DNA of 64,000 bases, taken from Bdellovibrio bacteriovorus (GTDB lineage Bacteria; Bdellovibrionota; Bdellovibrionia; Bdellovibrionales; Bdellovibrionaceae). This document shows positions 8,078 through 17,890 of the stretch, piece after piece. Position numbers and translations under genes: made by a program. Numbering within the stretch: the stretch's first letter is position 1; each line of letters opens with the position of its first letter. The DNA is taken from NCBI RefSeq assembly GCF_001592755.1, contig NZ_LUKF01000016.1, positions 310,001-374,000 of the forward strand, in the 5' to 3' direction. Below the pieces are notes generated by a model, which made no database searches, was not told the DNA's origin, and was given only the letters and a program-made list of their open reading frames with translations.

Positions 8078-9207
8078 TACTTGTGCCCCTTTACATTTTC
8101 AATAGCTACGATTTCTACAATTTCAATTCCGAAGGCTTTGAGGCCGACTTTCTTTTCTGGCTTGTTCGTCAAAAGACGAATTTTGTGAGCACCGATTTCG
8201 CGCAAAATTTGTGCGCCGATGCCATAATCACGTTCATCCATCAAGGGAGTTGAAGGACGAACATCTTCCATACCGATAAGGACATTCAATTCCTGCGCAA
8301 GACCTTGGGTGCGGTTGTTTCCACGAAGCAAGACAAATGCGCCGGAGCTTTGCTCATTGATAAGCTTGATACTTTCAAGAACCGTCGAAGCGCCTCTTTG
8401 CAAGACGGCCATAAAGTCTCGGGTGAAATTATCCACATGAACGCGTACCAAGGTTTCTGTATCCGGTGTGATTTCACCTTTTTGGATAACCAAGTGTTCA
8501 AGCCCGTCTACGGTGCTTCTAAAAACACGCGCTTTCAAGCCTTCGCCGAAAGAGGCTGGCAAATCAACACTGGCCAACTCTTCGACCAATGTTTCATTGG
8601 CCAAACGATAAGCGATCAAATCAACGATGGTTCCGATTTTGAGATTATGTTTTTTTGCGAACTCTTTAAGATCTCCAACTCGGGCCATGCTGCCATCGGG
8701 ATTCATGACTTCGCAAATCACCGCTGCGGGATTCAATCCTGCAAGACGAGCTAAATCTACGCTGGCCTCGGTGTGACCGGCACGTTTAAGAACGCCCCCT
8801 TGTTGAGCACGAATGGGGAAGATATGTCCCGGCATGTGAATATCGGAAGGCTTTGCATGAGGATTCGCAGCAACACGAAGAGTGTGAGCGCGGTCCGCTG
8901 CAGAAATTCCTGTCGAGATACCTTCAGACGCTTCAATGCTGACAGTGAACGCCGTTTTGTTCGGCGCAAAGTTCATATCATCACGAACCATCAGTGGCAG
9001 TTGAAGGCGTTCGATTTGCTGTGCGGTGACCGTCAAACACACAAGACCACGAGCCTCGGTGATCATGAAATTCACCGCTTGAGTTGTGACGTGATCTGTT
9101 GCCAGGATCAGATCACCTTCATTCTCGCGATCTTCGTCATCCACAAGGATGACCATTTTTCCGTTACGAATGTCTTCGATGATTTCAGGGATAGTATTAA
9201 ACGACAT
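8077..9207 (-). CDS. ribBX: 3,4-dihydroxy-2-butanone-4-phosphate synthase fused to a degenerate GTP cyclohydrolase II domain (RibBX type)
   Basis: Residues 1-205 are an intact RibB domain: VDDEDRENEGDLI, the HTEASVDLARLAG segment and ICEVMNPDG. It makes DHBP from ribulose 5-phosphate. Residues about 215-370 have the RibA fold (DYGIGAQILREIG and IRLLTNKP are kept), but the zinc-binding cysteines are gone: the usual three-Cys stretch reads HVDNFTRD...RGAST at 257-275. GTP cyclohydrolase II activity is therefore not expected. Family knowledge: RibB fused to a cysteine-less RibA-like domain is described in proteobacteria as RibBX. A separate ribA should exist elsewhere, since none is here. The start overlaps the ribE stop (TAATG). 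Confidence 0.9.
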   Translation of the reverse strand: MSFNTIPEIIEDIRNGKMVILVDDEDRENEGDLILATDHVTTQAVNFMITEARGLVCLTVTAQQIERLQLPLMVRDDMNFAPNKTAFTVSIEASEGISTGISAADRAHTLRVAANPHAKPSDIHMPGHIFPIRAQQGGVLKRAGHTEASVDLARLAGLNPAAVICEVMNPDGSMARVGDLKEFAKKHNLKIGTIVDLIAYRLANETLVEELASVDLPASFGEGLKARVFRSTVDGLEHLVIQKGEITPDTETLVRVHVDNFTRDFMAVLQRGASTVLESIKLINEQSSGAFVLLRGNNRTQGLAQELNVLIGMEDVRPSTPLMDERDYGIGAQILREIGAHKIRLLTNKPEKKVGLKAFGIEIVEIVAIENVKGHK

Positions 9208-9806
9208 TAGTCTTTCCTTACTTCAAGAGAGCGCTGAATCGCACGAGCCATATAGTCCGGCTCGACATTCACAGAAGAACCTTTTTTAAGTTCACCTAAA
9301 TTAGTCCGTTTGATTGTTTCCGGAATCAGACACACCGACACGGTGTTGTCTTGGAGCTCATTCACCGTCAGACTGACGCCATTCAAAGTGATGCTACCCT
9401 TCTTCCACACAAACGGAAGAATGCTGTCTTTTACTTTTACGTCGATGAAAAGAGATTCACCTTCAAGGTCGGAACGAAGAACTTCACCCAGGCTGTCCAC
9501 ATGACCTGTCACCAGATGACCATGGATACGATCCCCAAAACGAAGAGACCTTTCCAGATTCATTTTTTTACCAATCCAGCTTTCCGGATTCCAATTCAGA
9601 ACTTTGATGGTCTCTGCAGCTAAGGCAAAGGTCATTTGCTCGTCATTGAAAGCTTCCACGGTCAAGCAAACCCCATCACAGGCGATGCTGTCGCCAAGCT
9701 TTATATCGTTGAATTCACTAGGTTTTTTAACTTGAATTCGGTAGGCATTATCGAGTTCCTGAGAACTCAAAATAGGCATCACCGATTCTACGATTCCTGA
9801 AAACAT
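9207..9806 (-). CDS. ribE: Riboflavin synthase, alpha chain
   Basis: The 199-residue protein has the duplicated lumazine-binding barrel: MFSGIVES at the N-terminus, GDSIACDGVCLTVE in the first half and GSITLNGVSLTVNE in the second, with GHLVTGHVDSLGE between them. It dismutates two lumazines to riboflavin and the pyrimidine precursor. It is the first gene of the riboflavin block and is translationally coupled to ribBX. I looked upstream for an FMN (RFN) riboswitch and saw no RFN consensus in the about 210 bases before the divergent gene, only a short hairpin at 9885-9902. Confidence 0.95.
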   Translation of the reverse strand: MFSGIVESVMPILSSQELDNAYRIQVKKPSEFNDIKLGDSIACDGVCLTVEAFNDEQMTFALAAETIKVLNWNPESWIGKKMNLERSLRFGDRIHGHLVTGHVDSLGEVLRSDLEGESLFIDVKVKDSILPFVWKKGSITLNGVSLTVNELQDNTVSVCLIPETIKRTNLGELKKGSSVNVEPDYMARAIQRSLEVRKD

Positions 9807-9884
9807 AAGGGCCTCGGTTTGATGCCCAGGAAACTACACTTTTGCCCTCGGGAAGGCAAGGAATCCATCCTAGATCTCAGACCT

Positions 9885-9902
9885 TGTCCGAGGGTTCGGA
9901 CA
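9885..9902. other. Short perfect hairpin in the ribE / lipoprotein divergent region
   Basis: TGTCCGA and TCGGACA form a 7-bp stem with a GGGT loop, with no T run on either side. It lies between the divergent ribE and 10018 genes. It could be an operator or a leader hairpin for ribE; the sequence alone does not decide. Confidence 0.35.
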
Positions 9903-10017
9903 GAGCCGAGTCATTTTCACCGCCATCTCAAATATAAAGCCATCTGAGGCGTCCGAAATCAGGAACGCCAAATGCTCTAGGGGATATCGCAATTCAAACT
10001 CATAAAAGGAGTAAGTA

Positions 10018-11874
10018 ATGAATCCATTTAAAACAACAGTCTTATCAATGAGCCTGATGGCTGCTCTTTCAGCCTGCGCTCCCCAAAAAGAAAGTGCCCC
10101 CGCAACTCCGGACACGAAACAAGTCAGTATGAATTCTGATATCTACGTGAACGGTGAAAAAATGGGCGAAATCCATCGCCAAGTGAAAACTCAAGACGAG
10201 ATCGACAAACTCAAAGAGAAAAAACGCTCTTCGTCTCTTATCCCCCTTCCCGTTTCACCCGAATTGTCTGCTTCCGTTTTCAAACTCACAGGTCAGTCGG
10301 TGGAGGATCAGTACTTGGTGGCTCCTCGTGTTTTCGTCTACAGCGGAAGCCGACTTAGTAAGCTTAGTAAAACCACCGACGGCAGCGTGGTGATTCCTTT
10401 TAATATCGCGTTGATTGACGGCCTCAGCCCTCGAATCCATACCGCCGGCGTTTCTGGCCCTACCCAGGAAATTCCTGAAGCTTTGCGTGTGAAAAGCTAT
10501 CGTCAGCTTCACGAAGAAGTCGCGAGATATGCAGATAAGAAAAAAGAAGATTTCGCCTTGGCCGCGATCCCGGGTTGCGCTTCCAAGATCACAATCTCGG
10601 CGGCGGGTCAGAACTTCGATGTGACACCGGCGCATCTTTCAGATTCAGATTTTTGCGAGGTGAACAAACCGTTCACGGTGAACTTAAAGGTTCCCGAAAA
10701 CATCGCTCGATATATTCTAGGTACAGCCTTAAGAGCGAATATGGTGGATGTGATTGTCAACTATGCGGTGACCGCACCGGTTCCTGTCAGCGAGTTGTCG
10801 GTTCGCTTCGACAAACAAAAAGTCTACGATGCCATCGTTATGAATCTTCAAGCGTCTTATCCTCCCTACGGAGAAGCCGAAGTAGAATACGCCGTGGAAA
10901 AAGCGATGAAGTCCATGAAGATGAGCATCCATATTCAGGGTGACTACAACGAACAAATGAAGCTTATCGTGACACAAGCTATCGCCACATTCTTTGAAAA
11001 AATGCCGCCGAATCCCGAGCGTCCTTCTGCAGGCAAGTGTCAAAAAATGGTGTGCCTGACTGTGAAACAAGTGAAATTCGAACATCAAGAAAAGTTTGAA
11101 GTCCAATGGGCGCAATTAGAAAACATGCGCATGGAAAAGGTCTTCCGTCTCACTTCAAAACTGCAACCTGTAAATGATGAGCAAGTGACTATCGGTAAAG
11201 ACGCCAGCATCGGTGCTGCAACGGCGACGGAGTTTTCAAATAAAAATGCGAACTCTGCGACCAACCCGTTGAATGTTTACAGTGTCGGTATTACACCCCA
11301 AAAGGGAGATACGGTTTACTTCAGACCTACTTTGTACACTTGGGAAAGACGTAAGCTCGAGCAAGAAGTTCAATTCAATAGTAAAGTTTGGAGACAATGC
11401 ACAGGTCGCGTAGGAATTGAAAACAGTTGCAGCTATACGACACGCCACGAGTATTGGTATCGAAAGGAATATCTCGGTCAGGACATTTGGGTAAGCACGG
11501 TGAATCCTCTTGGCTCCATCCCTCAGTTCTTAAATGGTGTGAAGCTGTACTTCAGGTTTGCAAATGGTGAGCAAATGACCTGCCCTCTTGAAGACCTTTA
11601 CGGAACAAATGAAGACGGCCGTCGCACAATTCAAATTGAGAATACGCCAAACTGCCCTCTCTTCGACGTTGAAAGAAAAGTAATTACGAGCTTTGGACTT
11701 ATCAACGATATTAAATTAGATGCGATCACTTACACAGCAGGAGAAAGATATGTGACAGATTATGGTCCGGGCCATAACACGTACACAGAAAAAGTTTACA
11801 GTCCTACAGTCTATCTTGCGGGACAATTAACACTCTTGGGGGGCTCGTTTATTTCGGGAAGCTCGGTTCCCTAA
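10018..11874 (+). CDS. Large lipoprotein of unknown function
   Basis: The 618-residue protein has a lipoprotein signal peptide with a lipobox at LSAC (Cys 20), followed by a Pro/Ala/Thr-rich linker. No domain was recognised. Four cysteines cluster as pairs in the middle (GCAS and DFCEV; CQKMVC), suggesting disulfides in an exported protein. Several stretches look beta-rich (TVYFRPTLYTWER, SPTVYLAGQLTLLGG). Start ATG follows AAAGGAG at good spacing. It is monocistronic, ending at a strong hairpin. Asp follows none of positions +1 to +3 (APQ), so outer-membrane sorting is the default guess. Confidence 0.75.
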   Translation: MNPFKTTVLSMSLMAALSACAPQKESAPATPDTKQVSMNSDIYVNGEKMGEIHRQVKTQDEIDKLKEKKRSSSLIPLPVSPELSASVFKLTGQSVEDQYLVAPRVFVYSGSRLSKLSKTTDGSVVIPFNIALIDGLSPRIHTAGVSGPTQEIPEALRVKSYRQLHEEVARYADKKKEDFALAAIPGCASKITISAAGQNFDVTPAHLSDSDFCEVNKPFTVNLKVPENIARYILGTALRANMVDVIVNYAVTAPVPVSELSVRFDKQKVYDAIVMNLQASYPPYGEAEVEYAVEKAMKSMKMSIHIQGDYNEQMKLIVTQAIATFFEKMPPNPERPSAGKCQKMVCLTVKQVKFEHQEKFEVQWAQLENMRMEKVFRLTSKLQPVNDEQVTIGKDASIGAATATEFSNKNANSATNPLNVYSVGITPQKGDTVYFRPTLYTWERRKLEQEVQFNSKVWRQCTGRVGIENSCSYTTRHEYWYRKEYLGQDIWVSTVNPLGSIPQFLNGVKLYFRFANGEQMTCPLEDLYGTNEDGRRTIQIENTPNCPLFDVERKVITSFGLINDIKLDAITYTAGERYVTDYGPGHNTYTEKVYSPTVYLAGQLTLLGGSFISGSSVP

Positions 11875-11910
11875 AAAAAAGGGAGAGTCGATGACTCTCC
11901 CTTTTTTATT
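11873..11910. terminator. Bidirectional rho-independent terminator
   Basis: GGGAGAGTC and GACTCTCCC form a 9-bp stem at 11881-11901, flanked by A runs on the left and T runs on the right. It serves both the lipoprotein gene ending at 11874 and the converging gene ending at 11928. Confidence 0.9.
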
Positions 11911-11927
11911 TTTGGCCTAAGTTATTT

Positions 11928-13097
11928 TTAGCGACCTGGCTTTGTGGAGGCACCAGAACCTGGGCCTGGATTCACGGGAGTTACCGGAGTCACCCCTGGA
12001 TCCGCAGGTTTGTAATCAGCGGCGTGGAATTTGAAAAGTTTTACTTTCGCACCAATCACCGCGTTGTCATCGTTTTGTTCAATCACACGACCGCGGGAAA
12101 TCTCGTCGCCGACCCAGTCAATCTCGATTTTCGCCACGGCCGAACTTGCTTGCGCACCACCACCCAGATAGCGAGAGTTACAAGGCTCACCTTCCCAATA
12201 ATAGTCTTCATTATACACTAGCAACTGGTCGCCAGCTTCTAGCTTCACGTCAGAACCACCTACGATAATAAGATGCGTGTCATGATTCGCCATCACGCGC
12301 GTGTACCACTCTTCAGATTTTAGTTGGTCATTCAAAGATGTCACACCTAGGTTCAAGGCATTCTTCGTCACATTCGCTAGTGGTGTCTGATAATAAGCAC
12401 TTGGTCCCAATGTGAATGCGCCGAAATTAAGGCCGAAGCTGACTTTGGTTTTAGTTTGTTTGGAAGTTACGTTGGCCGCCGCCATCACCTTTGAAGTTAA
12501 AGGACGTGTCGCGACCATAGACAAATCAAGCTGTGCCCATTCTAAGTTGATGCCGGCTGACGCCAAACCATTTGTTGGATAAGCACCACTTGGATTAAAA
12601 CCTAAAGTGATACCGCCTCCGCCAATCAATTCAAATGAATTCACAGAGCCTGAGATCTTAGCTTGTGGAATGTTGACCATACACCATGCCGTCTTCGCAT
12701 ATTGCACGCTGTAGTTGTCTTTACCTGCAGCTTCCGAAAAAGCCTTCATCATTTGACCATCTGTTTTAGTCAAATTGAAGAAACCAACATCACCCGTTGT
12801 CGCTTGCGATGGAGGGACCGCAATTGGTGGATTGTATTTTAAAGTGAATTCTTTGCTGTCTAAAAGCACGCTGTAGATCTGTTGATTTGCGACGAATTGG
12901 AAGTCGAAAGCAGTTCCACCTGGAAACATCACTGAACTAGAACGGATGGAGCCCAGCTCAACAATCTTTTTCAAAGCGCGAGGTGGTGTTGCCACCGGTT
13001 GTTGTTGTTCACACTTCTGATTACCCATTGTCATGGCAGCGCCCGCCACCAAGATCGTTGCTTTAAAAATCTTCTTCGATATATTTTGTGCTTTCAT
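11928..13097 (-). CDS. Exported protein of unknown function with Pro/Gly-rich tail
   Basis: Start chosen at ATG 13097 (MKAQNISKKIF), which has AAAGGGA 7-8 bases upstream; an in-frame ATG six codons earlier overlaps that site and is less likely. The product (389 residues) has a Sec-type signal sequence. Cys 29 sits after GNQK, which is not a good lipobox, so lipidation is uncertain. The middle is rich in Gly and small residues (GGGGITLGFNPSGAYP), compatible with a beta-structured surface protein, and the C-terminus is a low-complexity PVTPVNPGPGSG segment. No family recognised. It converges on the large lipoprotein gene. Confidence 0.65.
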   Translation of the reverse strand: MKAQNISKKIFKATILVAGAAMTMGNQKCEQQQPVATPPRALKKIVELGSIRSSSVMFPGGTAFDFQFVANQQIYSVLLDSKEFTLKYNPPIAVPPSQATTGDVGFFNLTKTDGQMMKAFSEAAGKDNYSVQYAKTAWCMVNIPQAKISGSVNSFELIGGGGITLGFNPSGAYPTNGLASAGINLEWAQLDLSMVATRPLTSKVMAAANVTSKQTKTKVSFGLNFGAFTLGPSAYYQTPLANVTKNALNLGVTSLNDQLKSEEWYTRVMANHDTHLIIVGGSDVKLEAGDQLLVYNEDYYWEGEPCNSRYLGGGAQASSAVAKIEIDWVGDEISRGRVIEQNDDNAVIGAKVKLFKFHAADYKPADPGVTPVTPVNPGPGSGASTKPGR

Positions 13098-13478
13098 GAG
13101 TCCATCCCTTTCCACTCATTGCGCCCATCTGCGATACAGGCACAGTATACGGAGTAAAAGAGCTAGACCTTAAACTTGCGCTAAGTGTTCGAAGCGACTT
13201 GCAAAAACAAAACCGATATCACCTTGAGACACGCTAAGTATCTGAATTTAAAGACAACCTAAAAAATTCGCATTTACCAAAAAAATTATGTGTGTCGAAA
13301 CTTTGGACTCTTTCACCAAACATTTTACGGTCTGTTCGTAGAGTGAACACTCGAGTTGTCGAAACATTGTTCAGAAAATTTTGAAATGAAAAGTCTTCGG
13401 AAAAATCTTCCAAACACAATCTTAACTTTCAGATTCAAGGCGTGTGTGTTTTAAAGCGAGCACGAAGAAGGAGATCCT
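13098..13478. other. AT-rich intergenic region between divergent genes
   Basis: About 380 bases without a supportable gene. It must hold promoters for the divergent genes at 13097 (minus) and 13479 (plus). Visible structure: a near-perfect direct repeat TGTCGAAAC(t/a)TTG at about 13293-13305 and 13357-13369, and a short palindrome GAGTGAACACTC at 13341-13352 lying between them. No -10/-35 pair is convincing enough to call. Confidence 0.4.
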
Positions 13479-13832
13479 ATGAAAACTTTGGTTCTTATTT
13501 TCACTCTATTAATGGGCTTCTCGGCACAAGCAAACACGGCCTGTCTTTCAGAAGACCAAGCCCGTGAACAAATGCTTTTAAAAGAATCGACAGTGCTAAA
13601 AGCGCTTCATCAGAAAGCCGGAGTCCGTATTTGCAGAGGCACTCCGAACCAAGGATGCATCACTAAAACTCACTTCGTAAAAGCTATTTTAGCCTCAACA
13701 TGGAATGAGTATCATCAGGCGTTTGTCTCTAACACTCTGTACGGTTGGGATTGCGCCGCGGGAGCCTCTTGCTGGTTGCAAGTCGGCATTTCTTGCCAAG
13801 GTGATGTTAGACTTGTTGAAACTGGCGACTAG
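13479..13832 (+). CDS. Small secreted cysteine-containing protein
   Basis: The 117-residue product has a clean signal peptide (MKTLVLIFTLLMGFSAQA) and a mature part with seven cysteines, including CRGTPNQGC and CAAGASC, which probably form disulfides after export. Start ATG follows GAAGGAGA. No family recognised. Its stop codon overlaps by four bases the stop of the converging gene at 13829. Confidence 0.7.
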   Translation: MKTLVLIFTLLMGFSAQANTACLSEDQAREQMLLKESTVLKALHQKAGVRICRGTPNQGCITKTHFVKAILASTWNEYHQAFVSNTLYGWDCAAGASCWLQVGISCQGDVRLVETGD

Positions 13833-14326
13833 AAACTTCCGCCGCCAGACAATGTGATGAAGTACTGCACTTCATCCTTTCCTAAAACAAAGTCATTTTT
13901 ATCGGTGCGGTCTTCCAAATAATGGAAGGCCTGCACGCCACCACCGATACGCAGTCCACCGAGTCCAAAAGTGATTCCTGCTTTTCCGAAGACGGCATTG
14001 GATTTTTCGGTCGCTACACGCAGACCGGGACCGGCGAAAAACTCAACACCGAAAGCGCGATTCTGCGTATATAAATCATAATTAAACAAAGCGGCTGAAT
14101 CCAAACCGTAGACCGTTTTGATTTCAGTTCCAAACTGAGTGAACAATGAGTTGCGCCAGTTCAACCAATTTGTCGCGTAGTAATTAAGTCCCAAATGAAT
14201 TTCCGAATAAGTTTCGCCGTCACGAGTTCCCGAAGAACCACTCAGGTCATAAGTAAAGCGGCTTTGCGCAAAGGAAGAAATAGAAACAAAAAAACAAACG
14301 ACACTAAGTAAAATAGAGTTTTTCAT
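13829..14326 (-). CDS. Small outer-membrane beta-barrel-like protein
   Basis: The 165-residue product has a signal peptide (about residues 1-20, ending SSFA) and a mature part that alternates in the way of an 8-strand barrel (EIHLGLNYYATNWLNWR, FGVEFFAGPGLRV), ending in SGGGSF with a terminal Phe. Similar GLGG/GAGLR patterns occur in OmpA-like barrels, but I cannot place the family. It is the downstream neighbour, same strand, of the DUF2127 gene. Confidence 0.65.
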   Translation of the reverse strand: MKNSILLSVVCFFVSISSFAQSRFTYDLSGSSGTRDGETYSEIHLGLNYYATNWLNWRNSLFTQFGTEIKTVYGLDSAALFNYDLYTQNRAFGVEFFAGPGLRVATEKSNAVFGKAGITFGLGGLRIGGGVQAFHYLEDRTDKNDFVLGKDEVQYFITLSGGGSF

Positions 14327-14359
14327 AAAGAATATTGTGCGGACGGGCCTAAATGAAGG

Positions 14360-14800
14360 TCAAACTCTTTTTTGTTCGCGCGTGCGCACCAAATACACGA
14401 CGATCGCGATGTTCACCAGAGTTATAAGCACCTTAATCCACGAAAAATGAAATATCAGTTCGTAGAACTCGTAAGGCAGGTAAATGCCTCCAGACAAAAT
14501 TCCTAGCCATTGAGCCCAGGCTTTTTCACGCCAAAGTCCGAAAGCTTCAAGCCAGCGCATAAAACAATAGGCGATGATTCCGATAGCTAGAAGATGGATG
14601 TTTTGTTCGGTAATACCTGAAATATATTGAGCCAGTGGCTTAGGAATTTGGTGATGGGCATTAAGTCCCGCATGCGCTAGGAAATGTTCACCGACATGTT
14701 GGGCTCGATAATGCAAGAACTCTAAAAAGCCGAGGCCTGCTGTCAGCACCGTCAATCCCTTGAGGAATTCAAGCAGAGCAATGACTTGCAGGCCCGACAT
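14360..14800 (-). CDS. DUF2127 integral membrane protein
   Basis: A 146-residue protein with about four membrane helices: residues 5-25, about 68-82, 93-110 and 120-138. The LLEFLKGLTVLTAGLGFLEFLH start and the YCFMRWLEAFGLWREKAWAQWLG segment between helices match the DUF2127 pattern; the family's function is unknown. The ATG at 14800 has AGAGGTAAATC before it. It lies 11 bases downstream of clpB on the same strand and is probably co-transcribed with it. A stress connection would be inference from that alone. Confidence 0.75.
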   Translation of the reverse strand: MSGLQVIALLEFLKGLTVLTAGLGFLEFLHYRAQHVGEHFLAHAGLNAHHQIPKPLAQYISGITEQNIHLLAIGIIAYCFMRWLEAFGLWREKAWAQWLGILSGGIYLPYEFYELIFHFSWIKVLITLVNIAIVVYLVRTREQKRV

Positions 14801-14811
14801 AGATTTACCTC

Positions 14812-17397
14812 TTAAAAGCTCAGTTGTTGACCGTTCCCTTTAACATGAACAGTATCCCCTGCTTTTACTTTGCCAGAAATAATCTCTTTGGAAAGCGGAT
14901 TCAAAAGTTCTGATTGAATCGCACGTTTTAGAGGTCTGGCGCCATAAACCGGGTCGTAACCTTTCTTTGCCAAGAAATCGACCGCGCTTTGATCAAAATC
15001 AATATTGATCTTTTTCGCTTTCAATCTTTGTGCAACAAGGTCCAACTGCACTTTCACAATGCCGGAGATTTGTGATTCACCCAATGAGTGGAACATCACG
15101 ATCTCGTCAATACGATTTAAAAATTCAGGGCGGAAACGTTCGCGCAAAGCCTCGTTGACGGCTTCACGTTTGGCGTTTTCATTCATGCCTGGATCCAAGA
15201 TAGACTGCGAGCCCACATTGGAAGTCATGATCAAAACCGTATTCTTAAAATCAACCGTGCGACCTTGACCGTCTGTCAAACGGCCATCATCCAAGACTTG
15301 CAAAAGAATGTTGAAAACATCCGGATGCGCTTTTTCGACTTCATCCAAAAGGACGACGCTGTAAGGGCGACGACGAACGGCTTCAGTCAGTTGACCACCT
15401 TCTTCGTAACCCACGTATCCCGGAGGGGCCCCGATCAAGCGAGCCACAGAGTGTTTTTCCATGTACTCACTCATGTCGATGCGGACCACGGCTTGTTCAT
15501 CATCGAATAAAAATTCCGCCAAAGCCTTGACCGTTTCAGTCTTACCAACACCCGTTGGTCCTAAGAACATAAATGTTCCAATAGGACGATTCGGATCCGA
15601 GATCTCAGCACGGGCGCGGCGAATAGCATCAGAAACAATAGTCAATGCGTGATCCTGCCCCACCACTCGTTTCTTCAAAGCGTCTTCCATATTCAGAAGT
15701 TTTTGGGATTCGCTTTCAAGCATCTTGCTAACAGGGATGCCTGTCCACTTCGCCACCACTTCGGCCACGTCTTCCGGGCCGACTTCTTCTTTCAACATAC
15801 GGCTTTCCGTCGTGCTCTTTTGTTCTTTGCTACGTTCTTCTAAGCCTTTGAGTTTCTTTTCAGCTTCGGGAAGTTTTCCGTATTTCAATTCAGCCGCTTT
15901 ACCCAGATCGCCTTCGCGCTCGGCCCGTGACACCGCCAATTTCAAATCCTCGATGTCGGCTTTGAGCTTTTTAATCTGATCGATACCACCTTTTTCAAAC
16001 TCCCACTGTTCACGCAAAAGTTGGTTTTGCGCGTTCAGCCTAGTGAGTTCTTTTTCGATGACTCCCAAGCGCTCTTTTGAACTTTCGTCTTTTTCTTTCT
16101 TCAATGCTTCTTTTTCAATACGAAGCTGCATCAGTTCGCGTTCAATTTTATCAATCTCTTCCGGAACGGAGCGTGTTTCAATACCAAGTTTACTTGCCGC
16201 TTCATCGATAAGGTCGATGGCCTTATCCGGCAAAAAGCGATTCGTAATATAACGATGAGAAAGTTTCACCGCCGACACCAATGCCGAATCTGTGATGCGA
16301 ATACCATGGTGGACTTCATACTTTTCTTTTAGTCCGCGCAAGATCGTGATCGCATCTTCCACGCTCGGTTCTTCCACCATCACTGTTTGGAAACGTCTTT
16401 CAAGAGCCGCATCTTTTTCGATGTACTTACGATACTCATCTAAAGTCGTCGCACCGATACAGCGCAACTCTCCACGAGCCAAGGCCGGTTTTAAGAGCTG
16501 ACCCGCGTCCATAGCGCCTTCGGTCTTACCTGCGCCCACTAAAGTGTGAAGCTCATCGATGAACAAAATAATCTGTCCATCGCTGGATGTGACTTCTTTG
16601 ATGACGGCCTTTAGACGATCTTCGAATTCACCGCGGTATTTTGCGCCGGCGATCAAAGCCCCCATATCTAAAGACATCAATTTCTTACCGACTAAGTTGT
16701 CAGGCACATCGTGCTTAATAATTCTTAAGGCAAGGCCTTCAGCAATCGCCGTCTTACCCACACCAGGTTCACCAATAAGAACCGGGTTGTTTTTAGTACG
16801 ACGAGAAAGAACTTGAACTACACGGCGAATTTCTTCATCCCTCCCTACGACAGGATCTAGCTTGCCTTCCGCCGCCAAAGCCGTAAGGTCGCGACCATAC
16901 TTCTTTAATACTTCGTACTTGTTTTCAGGATCATCATCCGTGACTTTTTGGTTGCCGCGCATTTCCTGCAGGGCTTGTTTAATATTATCCGGAGTGACTT
17001 TATTCTTTTTAAACAGGCTGTTTAATTCCGTGTCTCCGCTTTTTAACATCGCTAAGAAGAAGTGCTCAGTGGAGATATAGGAATCTCCCCAGGCTTGGGC
17101 TTCATCTTCGGCCAATTTAAAGACCTTTTCTAATCTGGCACTGGCGAAAAGCTTTTGGCTGCCGCCTGTGACTTGCGGAAAACGCTCAATTTTGTTTCTT
17201 AGTTCTGTGAGGAATTGGGCCTGTTGCACGCCCACTTTATCCAGCAATCGAGGAACAATGCCTTCGGACTGCTGCACCAGTTCCATAAGAAGATGTTCTG
17301 GTTCGACAGAGGGGCTGCCTTTACGCTCAGCCAACTTTGCGGCCGCTTGCATGGCCTCCTGGCTTTTTCGCGTCATTTTTTCAATATCGTTGCTCAT
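14812..17397 (-). CDS. clpB: ClpB disaggregase (AAA+ chaperone)
   Basis: The 861-residue ATPase has the full ClpB architecture. A Clp N-domain repeat pair spans about 1-150, AAA-1 has Walker [10 protein letters not shown] and Walker [15 protein letters not shown], and a middle coiled coil covers about 405-525. AAA-2 has GPTGVGKTE and [14 protein letters not shown], and the D2-small domain follows. It works with DnaK to pull apart protein aggregates in the cytoplasm. Start ATG follows GGAGG. The upstream 60 bases carry a TTGACA box on the minus strand (complement of 17440-17445), a possible -35 element, but no clear sigma-32 -10 or CIRCE element. The DUF2127 gene follows at 11 bases. Confidence 0.97.
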   Translation of the reverse strand: MSNDIEKMTRKSQEAMQAAAKLAERKGSPSVEPEHLLMELVQQSEGIVPRLLDKVGVQQAQFLTELRNKIERFPQVTGGSQKLFASARLEKVFKLAEDEAQAWGDSYISTEHFFLAMLKSGDTELNSLFKKNKVTPDNIKQALQEMRGNQKVTDDDPENKYEVLKKYGRDLTALAAEGKLDPVVGRDEEIRRVVQVLSRRTKNNPVLIGEPGVGKTAIAEGLALRIIKHDVPDNLVGKKLMSLDMGALIAGAKYRGEFEDRLKAVIKEVTSSDGQIILFIDELHTLVGAGKTEGAMDAGQLLKPALARGELRCIGATTLDEYRKYIEKDAALERRFQTVMVEEPSVEDAITILRGLKEKYEVHHGIRITDSALVSAVKLSHRYITNRFLPDKAIDLIDEAASKLGIETRSVPEEIDKIERELMQLRIEKEALKKEKDESSKERLGVIEKELTRLNAQNQLLREQWEFEKGGIDQIKKLKADIEDLKLAVSRAEREGDLGKAAELKYGKLPEAEKKLKGLEERSKEQKSTTESRMLKEEVGPEDVAEVVAKWTGIPVSKMLESESQKLLNMEDALKKRVVGQDHALTIVSDAIRRARAEISDPNRPIGTFMFLGPTGVGKTETVKALAEFLFDDEQAVVRIDMSEYMEKHSVARLIGAPPGYVGYEEGGQLTEAVRRRPYSVVLLDEVEKAHPDVFNILLQVLDDGRLTDGQGRTVDFKNTVLIMTSNVGSQSILDPGMNENAKREAVNEALRERFRPEFLNRIDEIVMFHSLGESQISGIVKVQLDLVAQRLKAKKINIDFDQSAVDFLAKKGYDPVYGARPLKRAIQSELLNPLSKEIISGKVKAGDTVHVKGNGQQLSF

Positions 17398-17460
17398 ACA
17401 ACCTCCATCTGGAATAAAGGATGAGTCTTATTTTAGCTTTGTCAATGGAGGGTTTTAAGA

Positions 17461-17724
17461 ATGGCTGTGGGAATCGTAAATCCCAAGGGAAAAAACAAAT
17501 CGCAGCCGCGAATCCACCCTTCTATTAAAAAAGACACTGTGAATCCTCAAGATTATCTGCGCTATGAAACACGCTTTTCTTGTGAGGACTGTTCCCACTT
17601 TGACGGCGAAAAAGTCGTTTGCACCATTGGCTACAACCCGCAAAACCACCTCCGTGCGGTCCAAACTCACCAGTACGAGACTGCGGGCAATATGGCCTTT
17701 TGTCGCTTCTTAGAAATTGACTGA
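17461..17724 (+). CDS. Small four-cysteine (possible metal-binding) protein
   Basis: An 87-residue cytoplasmic protein with no signal peptide. Four cysteines are spaced as CEDC, then one in VVCTIG and one near the end (FCRFLEID), a spacing compatible with a zinc or iron-sulfur site. The basic N-terminus (NPKGKNKSQPRIHPSIKKD) may contact nucleic acid, but that is a guess. GGAGGG precedes the ATG by eight bases, supporting a real gene. It is divergent from clpB with a 63-base gap. Confidence 0.65.
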   Translation: MAVGIVNPKGKNKSQPRIHPSIKKDTVNPQDYLRYETRFSCEDCSHFDGEKVVCTIGYNPQNHLRAVQTHQYETAGNMAFCRFLEID

Positions 17725-17862
17725 GCCTTCGCCCAGAAAAATCCCCTTTTTCCCTCTGAAAGTATTGTATCTAAGTGGTTCAGGACCATCTTACGTCCTG
17801 AATCCTCGATCTATCGTTAGACTAGTATTGTAGAAAAAAGACAAAACCCGCCTGACGTCCTG

Positions 17863-17890
17863 TCAAGACATCGTCTCAAATCCCGATCAA
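17863..17890 (+). promoter_or_regulatory. Putative sigma-28 (FliA) promoter of fliC
   Basis: TCAA, 15 bases, then CCCGATCAA, compared with the flagellar consensus TAAA-N15-GCCGATAA. The -10 matches at six of eight positions and the spacing is exact. Transcription would start near 17897, giving a leader of about 315 bases. Confidence 0.5.

Noticed and set aside
9807-10017. Possible FMN riboswitch before ribE
   Set aside because: No RFN consensus segments; only a 7-bp hairpin is present.
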